NCBI GenBank assembly: GCA_965214625.1
Contig: OZ243962.1
Location: 248,001 to 312,000 of the forward strand
Reading direction: 5' to 3'
DNA length: 64,000 bases
Source: G965214625 sp965214625
GTDB taxonomy: Bacteria > Pseudomonadota > Gammaproteobacteria > Arenicellales > Poriferihabitantaceae
Numbering within the stretch: position 1 is the stretch's first letter; each line of letters begins with the position of its first letter. Shown here one piece after another: positions 55,517 to 62,413 of the stretch. The notes under the pieces were generated by a model. It searched no databases and was not told where the DNA came from. It was given only the letters and a program-made list of their open reading frames with translations. The translations under genes and the position numbers were made by a program.

Positions 55517-56551
55517 TCATGCAGTCCCCGAACCATGCGGCTTGCGGACCAGAACGAAGAACATCGGCGTAAAGATACGGGATCTGCCGCCCTCGACCAG
55601 CGCATCCGCCGCCCTGTTGAGCAGCGTGCTGATTGCGCGGGACCCCTTCGGAAACAGCCGCAGCGGCTCCCCGGCCCTTAGCGCCAAATTCGTCAGGGCG
55701 CGACCGAGAGGCGTGCGCGGGATGCTCGAAAGTGTGAGGTCGCGACCCTGCAGCGTGCGGTACCAGGGCATCTCGGGATCTGATTCGGATGTGCGGTCCT
55801 GGGCCTCCAGAAGCTCGAACCCGGCTGCACGCAATGCAGCATGAACGTCCGAGATACCGGGAATATCGGGCAGGCCATTCCCGGCCATGATGTCGTTCTT
55901 GATCCGCTGGTGCTCGGCATTGCCCGCATCGAACCTGTCGGTGAGGCACCACTCGTAGCTTGCAAAACAGGCTCCCGGCCGCAGCACGCGAAAAATCTCC
56001 CGGAATAGCGCCGTCTCGTCGGGTGCGTGCACCGTCGCCTCGATGGCGAATGCAGCGTCGTAGCAATCGTCCCCTTCTGGAATCCGCATGTAGTCGCCTT
56101 GAATGAAGCTGCACAGCGCGCGGATATCCCGCGTGTGCAGTTTGGCGCGCTCGATCTGGTAGGCGTTGTTGTTGATGCCGACGATGCTGGCCCCGGAACG
56201 GCGCGCCAGGTTGCCCATTGGTCCGCCGACCCCGCACCCGATATCGATGACTTCCATCCCGGGTTTCAGGGACAACCGGTCAGCGATGAATTGCTGGTGC
56301 CTGAGCAGCGACGCCTTGAGGCTTTCGCCACGACGCCGGGGCGCGAAGTGAAAGCACTGGCCCCAGCCGAACTCGTAGAAGTCGGTCGCCAGGTTGTAGT
56401 AGTGATTTACGAGCGAGCGGTACTGTTCTTTCCGGCTTTGCTCGCCGGCGTCGTAGATCGCCGTATACCCTTCGACGGCGGATTTCACCTCGTCCGGGGC
56501 GAGGTTCGAGAGGGAACGGGACCTCGAACGTTTGTCGCGAGATTGGATCAT
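55517..56551 (-). CDS. Sterol C-24 methyltransferase (SMT/ERG6 type)
   Basis: 344 residues from ATG 56551 (an upstream Met at 56665 would lie in transposase debris and adds no homology). The sterol-binding block YEFGWG is at 59-64 (eukaryotic SMT: YEYGWG-type), RRGESLKASLLRHQ follows, the SAM motif I is IDIGCGVGGP at 102-111, NNNAYQ at 127-132, and EATVHAP (170-176) plus YEWCLTDRF match the eukaryotic SMT core. The C-terminus GGRSRIFTPMFFVLVRKP matches ERG6. It transfers methyl from SAM to C-24 of a sterol side chain. Its base composition is visibly richer in G+C than the flanks, and the gene sits intact among IS fragments, suggesting recent transfer. The window's own cyclase makes a sterol it could act on. 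Confidence 0.88.
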   Translation of the reverse strand: MIQSRDKRSRSRSLSNLAPDEVKSAVEGYTAIYDAGEQSRKEQYRSLVNHYYNLATDFYEFGWGQCFHFAPRRRGESLKASLLRHQQFIADRLSLKPGMEVIDIGCGVGGPMGNLARRSGASIVGINNNAYQIERAKLHTRDIRALCSFIQGDYMRIPEGDDCYDAAFAIEATVHAPDETALFREIFRVLRPGACFASYEWCLTDRFDAGNAEHQRIKNDIMAGNGLPDIPGISDVHAALRAAGFELLEAQDRTSESDPEMPWYRTLQGRDLTLSSIPRTPLGRALTNLALRAGEPLRLFPKGSRAISTLLNRAADALVEGGRSRIFTPMFFVLVRKPHGSGTA

Positions 56552-56586
56552 CCGCGTATTGTGCCTGAAAGGTAGGGCGTATTTCC

Positions 56587-56865
56587 AATGAAAAATGAGC
56601 CTCAAGTCGGCGATTTTTGGATCATCGGTGGATGAGATCCGTTCGTTTCTGGACGGTGCCACCACGTTTGATTTTGAACCCCCGTCCCGTGAAGAGATCT
56701 ATCAATGGCTCGCCGAGACACTGCGACAGCTGGGTTACCCCTCCCTCAGCAAGGCCGACCGGCTAAGCCGTTCATCCGGCGCTATACCGAGGCGGATATT
56801 GTGGTGCTCGCACAAATGGATGCGCTGCACGGCACCCTCTCGAGTCCGACCACCCGTCCGTTCCC
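56587..56865 (+). pseudogene. Integrase-type transposase fragment
   Basis: One frame gives DEIRSFLDGATTFDFEPPSR and EEIYQWLAETLRQLGYPSL; after a frameshift near 56760 another gives PFIRRYTEADIVVLAQMDAL and HGTLSSPTTR, the N-terminal region of an integrase-core IS transposase. It is cut by direct repeat B. A second scrap with REIYDWLAE lies at 57590-57628. Confidence 0.6.
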
Positions 56866-57087
56866 CCAAACCCGGCATAACCCAAGCCGTCAAAACAATC
56901 AACAAGAGCAGTATTATCCGTTTCAGGTCAATACCAAAAATTGCAAATGGCGGCCAGCAAAACCGATATTGACATGTCGTTTGCTGCGCCGGCGCACTTT
57001 GGCCGAAAGCGTTATTTGATTGAGGTTTCGGTCTAGATTTGCCCAAACATCGACAGTCCAGCCACTGAGCACAACTCGGTGTCGTTT
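56857..57087. repeat. Direct repeat B (about 231 bp)
   Basis: Direct copy of repeat A (54269-54500), offset by 2588 bases. It truncates the transposase fragment on its left and the HipA relic on its right, so B, not A, looks like the inserted copy. Confidence 0.9.
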
Positions 57088-57089
57088 CA

Positions 57090-57432
57090 CGCAGGTCTTC
57101 GACGGGCTTGCTGGAAATCTGCCGTATCACATTGGTGATGTCCGTGTAAAAACCGCCTTCCCTACCCTGCTCAATCTAGCGCGGTGCGCGCGGACATATA
57201 GGGAATGCGCGCCTCGCTGCGGTGGTCGAACCGACGAATGAGCGCAATCGGACTGTCGCTGTCGCGAAGCGCGAGCCGGGCTTGGGCTGCGCGCAGGCGG
57301 CACAGGGACACAAGCTTCAGCGTCGCCACTTCCGCCCGTTCAACCGGTCTGGTGTCCCCTTTGGAAGTGAATTTTGCGATCCAGAGATTGCCGTCGCCTG
57401 CGACATTGACTTTGGGGCGGGCACAGACCCCG
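57090..57432 (-). pseudogene. HipA toxin relic, middle part
   Basis: The minus strand reads RPKVNVAGDGNLWIAKFTSK, then ALIRRFDHRSEARIPYMSAR, and after a frameshift YTDITNVIRQISSKPVEDL, matching the middle of HipA kinases (the ARPK...LWIAKF and RRFDR segments). It ends abruptly at direct repeat B. The N-terminal part of HipA is found at 58520-58655 on the same strand, about 1.1 kb away. Confidence 0.7.
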
Positions 57433-57459
57433 CCGCACCGGCAAGTTCGCGCGCTTCAT

Positions 57460-57526
57460 CTCGATGGAATAGACACCTCCTCTCTTCTGCTTCATCATAG
57501 TGAGGCAGGTGCCCATTCCATCGAGA
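57460..57526. repeat. MITE-like element, copy 3 (short form)
   Basis: 67 bases bounded by perfect inverted ends CTCGATGGAATAGACACC and GGTGCCCATTCCATCGAGAG (outer 12 bases exact). It lacks the hairpin section of copy 2, so is an internal deletion form. It lies in the broken HipA gene. Confidence 0.65.
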
Positions 57527-57688
57527 GGATAGACTCGGAGGAGAGAAACGCCCATATTCGTGCTGCGGGCAAGGACCCGGATTCTCTCGACTCGACGGTC
57601 CGGGAGATCTACGACTGGCTCGCCGAATAGTAGAGGATGCAAAGGAAATCCTTTTCCCTGGACCACGACGAATTTTCGATGTAGACTG

Positions 57689-57862
57689 ATGGGGATGCTT
57701 CCAGACTGCGAAGAGGCCATAAACGAGGCCAAGGTAGCGTATGGCGATTCAGCAGAGTTCTTCCAAGCGTCCGTACAAGACAGAAACGGAAAGCTCATCT
57801 ACTGGTGGACTGACCTGTCAAGGCGGTATGATGAGACAACCATAAGAACGCAGGCTTACTAG
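57689..57862 (+). CDS. Small hypothetical protein or fragment
   Basis: 57 residues starting MGMLPDCEEAINEAKVAYGD and ending TTIRTQAY, in a natural-looking amphipathic frame. It stops ten bases before the BRCT gene. It may be a short partner or the tail of a lost gene; not recognised. Confidence 0.35.
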   Translation: MGMLPDCEEAINEAKVAYGDSAEFFQASVQDRNGKLIYWWTDLSRRYDETTIRTQAY

Positions 57863-57872
57863 GCTCCTGGCA

Positions 57873-58508
57873 ATGACTGACATAGAGATTGAAACCGACG
57901 TATTTATGCGTTTCAATAAAAACCCGGTACAAGATCGTCAAATCAACACACTGATCGGATTGGCCAAAGGGATTACGGCCGATGGCCTTGTGAATCAGGT
58001 CGAAGCGGAATTCCTGCACGAGTGGCTTGTCTTAAATAGGCTCACAATCCAGGACAACCCTTTATTCAAATACCTCTTTAATCGTGTATCCACGATGTTA
58101 GAGGATGGTGTGCTCGACTCGGATGAGCAAACTGAGCTGTTTTCAGCGCTCCGTACTCTTTCCGGCGATAGGTCTGAGGGTGGTGAGTTCATGAAGTCTT
58201 CACTCCTCCCTATCGACCAGCCAGAGCCAGACATCTTGTTCCTCGGCAAACGTTTTCTGTTCACCGGTACATGTGCATATGGTACACGCCGAGAGTGCGA
58301 ATCTGAGGTAGAGAAGCGGGGCGGAATCAGCGAGAAAAACGTGACCAAACGACTCGACTACTTGGTTCTGGGAACATATGTTACGCCCAGTTGGAAGCAC
58401 GAAACCTACGGTAATAAGATCAAGAAGGCCATGGGATACCGCGATGAGCACGGGTTGCCGTTGTCTATCGTTACAGAGGAACTCTGGGCCATGAAGGCCG
58501 GGCTGTAG
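57873..58508 (+). CDS. BRCT-domain protein
   Basis: 211 residues. Residues 1-100 are helical (RQINTLIGLAKGITADGLVN), like a small TerB/EF-type module. Residues about 122-205 are a BRCT domain: KRFLFTGTCAYGTRRECESE, GGISEKNVTKRLDYLVLGTY and KIKKAMGYRDE. BRCT modules bind DNA ends or phosphoproteins; similar proteins are annotated as exonuclease- or ligase-related. The gene interrupts the HipBA remnant region. Confidence 0.8.
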   Translation: MTDIEIETDVFMRFNKNPVQDRQINTLIGLAKGITADGLVNQVEAEFLHEWLVLNRLTIQDNPLFKYLFNRVSTMLEDGVLDSDEQTELFSALRTLSGDRSEGGEFMKSSLLPIDQPEPDILFLGKRFLFTGTCAYGTRRECESEVEKRGGISEKNVTKRLDYLVLGTYVTPSWKHETYGNKIKKAMGYRDEHGLPLSIVTEELWAMKAGL

Positions 58509-58519
58509 CTTGAGCAAGA

Positions 58520-58655
58520 ATCCCGGAATCGTGGTCGCAAGGGCAATTTCGTTCGAGTATTGAAATTCCGAGTGCTGGCGACGACCATCGGTTTCGAACC
58601 GCAAGCATCCGACGACCTGCTTCTCCCCACCGAGGGCGACAATCGCTTCCGGCAT
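58520..58655 (-). pseudogene. HipA toxin relic, N-terminal part
   Basis: From ATG 58655 the frame reads MPEAIVALGGEKQVVGCLRF and DGRRQHSEFQYSNEI, the first strands of HipA. The start overlaps the stop of the HipB relic as TGATG, so the operon arrangement is preserved. The frame then runs into antisense of the BRCT gene. Confidence 0.6.
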
Positions 58656-58964
58656 CAGAATCCGACGCCTCTATCGTCGCCAGATTGCGTGGCGCTGCGG
58701 TCCGGGCTGGTTGCGGACACCACCGCTTTGCGCTTGCCGCGGACCCGTTTGGGAAGCCTCTCGTTTTCCAGCAACAATCTGGTCCTATCGTCGCTGGCGT
58801 CGAGAAAATTTGCTATGCGGTCCAACTCTCCCAACACGAGACACGCCAATACGCTCGGCGAATCCTTTTATGGAGATTCGGCGCTTCAGCCGAGCGATTT
58901 TCAGGTTTTTGCCCAGCGAACACAATGCGCGTTGTGCGTTTGGTGAATACATGTAAACTGCCAT
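58655..58964 (-). pseudogene. HipB-like XRE antitoxin relic
   Basis: From Met at 58964: MAVYMYSPNAQRALCSLGKN, then ARLKRRISIKGFAERIGVSR (XRE helix-turn-helix). About 24 residues are missing next and a frameshift near 58840 leads to VLGELDRIANFLDASDD and ENERLPKRVRGKRK, the typical C-terminal end of such antitoxins. Broken by deletion and frameshift. Confidence 0.65.
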
Positions 58965-59375
58965 ATATGACTTTTTCAAACAGTCTAATAAACATAAAAA
59001 TGGCAGTTGACATTCCAATGTTTGCGACCGCCTCCGCTTCGGCGGCGTGCCGGGTGGCTGTCGTTCGTTGATTTTGTCCTGGTGCGGCTACAATGGGCGC
59101 AGGGGGCCGAACTGCCATGTGCCGGAAGGCAACGAACCGACTGCTGCGCTGAAATTCTGCAGCAGATTATTTCCTCCGGTGACGTTGTCCAAGGCCCTCT
59201 CGACACCGACCATCCACGTTTTCATGACAGTCAGTAATAATGAAGCCATTGCCAAATCATGTTGATCGGTTTGGGAGGTGGAACCCCCTCGGAAAGGCGC
59301 GCTTTGCACAAAAATAATGCTTGCTTTAATTTCCACCAAGCGGTAAAAGAACAGACTTTTGTTGAGGAGACCCCT
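58965..59375. other. Gap upstream of the TerC gene
   Basis: About 400 bases with no supported gene. It probably contains the TerC-gene promoter. Confidence 0.3.
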
Positions 59376-59975
59376 TTGGAATTCTTAGATCAACTTTCCA
59401 AGCTTGCCCAGGTCATATTGGTCGATCTTGTACTGGCAGGAGACAATGCGATTGTGATCGGACTGGTTGCTGCCAAATTCACAAAGGACTATCGTCGAAA
59501 AATCATTCTGTACGGTGTTGGTGCAGCGGTTGTTCTCAGAATTCTGTTTGCACTTATTACGGTCCAGCTCCTCCAGATAACGGGGCTTTTACTGATCGGC
59601 GGTCTGCTGCTTTTGTGGATCTGCTGGAAGCTCTGGCAGGATCTGAGGCAACACCACCCACACAAAGAGAATACGGCGACGGTCGAGGTCGCTGATCAAG
59701 GTACAAATCCTCCCTTGATGGGTGCAATTTGGCAAATTGTGATTGCAGATTTGTCGATGTCGCTCGACAACGTATTGGCGGTTGCGGGTGTTGCCGATGG
59801 GCACAGTGGTATTTTGGTCTTTGGACTGGCGCTTTCTGTGGCCTTCATGACCGTGGCGGCGACCTTGATCGCCGATATTCTTGAAAAGCACCGATGGATA
59901 GGCTATCTGGGATTGGTTGTCATACTGTATGTTGCGATAAGAATGGTCATTGATGGTTATCTCCAGCTATTTTGA
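59376..59975 (+). CDS. TerC/YjbE-family membrane protein
   Basis: 199 residues if it begins at TTG 59376, where GAGGAG lies 7-12 bases upstream; the open frame extends 39 codons further to 59259 without family resemblance. Seven membrane helices; conserved LAGDNAIVIGLVAAKFTKDY and MSLDNVLAVAGVADGHSG, where the acidic residues form the proposed metal site. Members export Mn2+ or protect against tellurite. Confidence 0.87.
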   Translation: MEFLDQLSKLAQVILVDLVLAGDNAIVIGLVAAKFTKDYRRKIILYGVGAAVVLRILFALITVQLLQITGLLLIGGLLLLWICWKLWQDLRQHHPHKENTATVEVADQGTNPPLMGAIWQIVIADLSMSLDNVLAVAGVADGHSGILVFGLALSVAFMTVAATLIADILEKHRWIGYLGLVVILYVAIRMVIDGYLQLF

Positions 59976-60121
59976 TCTGTCTTGGCGGGTGCTGTCTCTT
60001 GTGTGATGCAGTCGAACATGCGGTTCAATTCAAACCCGCTTCGCAATAACGGACCGTTCAGGCAAATATGGTTGCCACGCCGGTTCTCAGCGATATCGAT
60101 ATGCCCGGGTCCGGTGCCACT

Positions 60122-61288
60122 TTACGAACGGCTCCGTGACTCCAGCGCGGAAATGACCGGCAAGGTCTTTCCTTCGAGATATTCCAAAAAGGCACCGCCA
60201 CCCGTTGAGATATAGCAAATACGGTCTTCCAATGTGAATTTTTCAATCGCAGCGACCGTGTCCCCTCCTCCGGCAACAGAAAAGGCCGGCGATGTGGCGA
60301 TGGCTGTACCCAATGCGCTTGTTCCGAAGGAAAACTGTTCAAACTCGAAGACACCCACCGGTCCATTCCAGATAATGGTGCCCGCCGAGACCAGCATCTC
60401 ACAATAGTGCCGTGTCGTCGCTGGTCCAATATCGAGGATCATATCATCCTCAGCGACCTCGCTGACCGATTTGACCGTGGCGTCGACCTGGTCGGACAAG
60501 CGCTTCGCGACCACCACATCCGTTGGAATCGGTATCGCGGCACCATGTTGCTTGGCCTGTCTTATCAACGATTGAGCCTGCACAATCAGATCCGGTTCCA
60601 TCAATGATCGACCGACCTGATAACCCGATGCCGCAATAAACGTGTTGGCGATGCCACCCCCGGGGATAAGCTGGTCGACGATACCGGACAGGGATTCCAA
60701 CACCGTCAACTTCGTAGAGACCTTTGCACCGCCAACGATGGCAATCATTGGACGCACCGGTGTCTCAAAAGACTGGTCCAGGGCTTCTATCTCAGCCTGT
60801 AGCAGCGGACCGCAACAGGCAATATTGGCATACGTCGCAAGCCCCAGTGTTGAAGCCTGTGCTCTGTGTGCGGTACCAAACGCATCCATCACAAAAATAT
60901 CACACAACCCGGCATATTGTTGTGAGAGACAAGGATCATTTGATTTTTCGCCCACGTTAAATCGGATGTTTTCCAGTAACACCGCCTCACCCCGTTCCGG
61001 TACGGGAGGCGTCGACAGATAATCGGTACTAAAGCCGATTTTCTTGTTCAATTGGGCACTCAGATAGTCGACCACCGGTGCAAGTGAAAACCCAGCATCA
61101 TAAATGCCTTCCTGTGGCCGTCCCCAATGCGACATCAGCAAGACTCTGGCACCGGATTCGCAGGCCATTCGGATGGTTTCCAGTGAGGCATCAATCCGTT
61201 TACCCGAAGTCAGCACACCACGGTCGATGGGAACATTCAGATCCAGGCGTATCAAGACCCTTTGATCCGAGAGATCCAGATCCCGCAT
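60122..61288 (-). CDS. pgk: Phosphoglycerate kinase
   Basis: About 388 residues starting MRDLDLSDQRVLIRLDLNVP (two extra codons upstream are also open). RLDLNVPIDRG and VLLMSHWGRPQEG hold substrate residues; AFGTAHRAQAST, GGAKVSTKLTVLESL and GPVGVFEFEQFSFGT and GGGDTVAAIEKF are the family signatures. Makes ATP from 1,3-bisphosphoglycerate, or the reverse. Nine to eighteen bases after gapA on the same strand, so co-transcribed. Confidence 0.95.
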   Translation of the reverse strand: MRDLDLSDQRVLIRLDLNVPIDRGVLTSGKRIDASLETIRMACESGARVLLMSHWGRPQEGIYDAGFSLAPVVDYLSAQLNKKIGFSTDYLSTPPVPERGEAVLLENIRFNVGEKSNDPCLSQQYAGLCDIFVMDAFGTAHRAQASTLGLATYANIACCGPLLQAEIEALDQSFETPVRPMIAIVGGAKVSTKLTVLESLSGIVDQLIPGGGIANTFIAASGYQVGRSLMEPDLIVQAQSLIRQAKQHGAAIPIPTDVVVAKRLSDQVDATVKSVSEVAEDDMILDIGPATTRHYCEMLVSAGTIIWNGPVGVFEFEQFSFGTSALGTAIATSPAFSVAGGGDTVAAIEKFTLEDRICYISTGGGAFLEYLEGKTLPVISALESRSRS

Positions 61289-61306
61289 GCAAAGCATGGC
61301 AATCGC

Positions 61307-62308
61307 CTATTTGGCTGCCATCAATGCCATCGTGGTATCAAGCATGCGATTTGAAAAACCCCATTCATTGTCGTACCAGGAACAGACCTTGACCAGGGTT
61401 CCCCCGGTTACCCTGGTCATCCCCGCATCGATGGTTGAAGACACTGCAACATGGTTAAAATCAACCGATACCAGTGGCGCATCGACATAATCGAGTACTT
61501 TGCCATCTGCGGCATTGCGCATGACCTCATTGACCTCCCCGACAGAGGTCTCTCTCGCCGCCACAAAGGTCAAATCAACAACCGAGACATTGATGGTCGG
61601 AACACGGACAGAAAACCCATCGAGCTTCCCATTCAATTCAGGCAATACCAGTCCGACAGCCGCTGCTGCGCCCGTTTTTGTCGGAATCATTGAACTGGTC
61701 GCCGACCGTGCCCGTCTTAAATCACTGTGATAGACATCCGTCAGAACCTGGTCATTGGTATAGGCGTGGATGGTATTCATCAAACCATGTTCAATGCCAA
61801 TACGTTCATTGAGCACCTTTGCCATCGGGGCCAGGCAATTGGTTGTACAGGAGGCATTGGAGATGACGGTGTCTGTTTGTTTCAGGGTATGATGATTGAC
61901 GCCGAAAACAACCGTTGCATCGACATCGCTGCCCCCTGGCGCAGAGATAATGACTTTTTTTGCACCCGCCGCCAGGTGTGCACCCGCTTTTTCCTTTGAG
62001 GTAAAAAAGCCGGTACACTCATGTACGACATCGACCCCGATCTCGCCCCAGGGTAACTTGGACGGGTCACGCTCGGCGAAAACCCGAATCACATCCCCGT
62101 TCACGACAATATGATCATCCCGCACTTCAACCGACCCTGGAAACCGTCCGTGAGCCGTATCATATTGCGTCAGATGGGCATTGGTCTTCGCATCACCCAA
62201 ATCATTGATCGCAGCGATTTCAATGTCACGATTGCCTGATTCATATTTCGCCCTGAGGATATTTCGACCAATTCGACCGTAACCGTTAATTGCAACTTTG
62301 ATTGTCAT
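61307..62308 (-). CDS. gapA: Type I glyceraldehyde-3-phosphate dehydrogenase
   Basis: 333 residues. Opening MTIKVAINGYGRIGRNILRA with the NAD-binding glycine motif; catalytic SNASCTTNCLAP; later ATSSMIPTKTGAAAA and SWYDNEWGFSNRMLD. Asn-Asp after the second strand (INDLGD) favours NAD over NADP. Full length. Between tkt (upstream) and pgk (downstream), an arrangement used for both glycolysis and the Calvin cycle. Confidence 0.96.
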   Translation of the reverse strand: MTIKVAINGYGRIGRNILRAKYESGNRDIEIAAINDLGDAKTNAHLTQYDTAHGRFPGSVEVRDDHIVVNGDVIRVFAERDPSKLPWGEIGVDVVHECTGFFTSKEKAGAHLAAGAKKVIISAPGGSDVDATVVFGVNHHTLKQTDTVISNASCTTNCLAPMAKVLNERIGIEHGLMNTIHAYTNDQVLTDVYHSDLRRARSATSSMIPTKTGAAAAVGLVLPELNGKLDGFSVRVPTINVSVVDLTFVAARETSVGEVNEVMRNAADGKVLDYVDAPLVSVDFNHVAVSSTIDAGMTRVTGGTLVKVCSWYDNEWGFSNRMLDTTMALMAAK

Positions 62309-62413
62309 TATGAATAAACCCTAATATAAATACCGTACAAATAATTAATAATTGATTGATCGACCAACAACCGCTCCCCTGTCCCTGACTCCGTGTTTGC
62401 TGAGCAACTTTGG

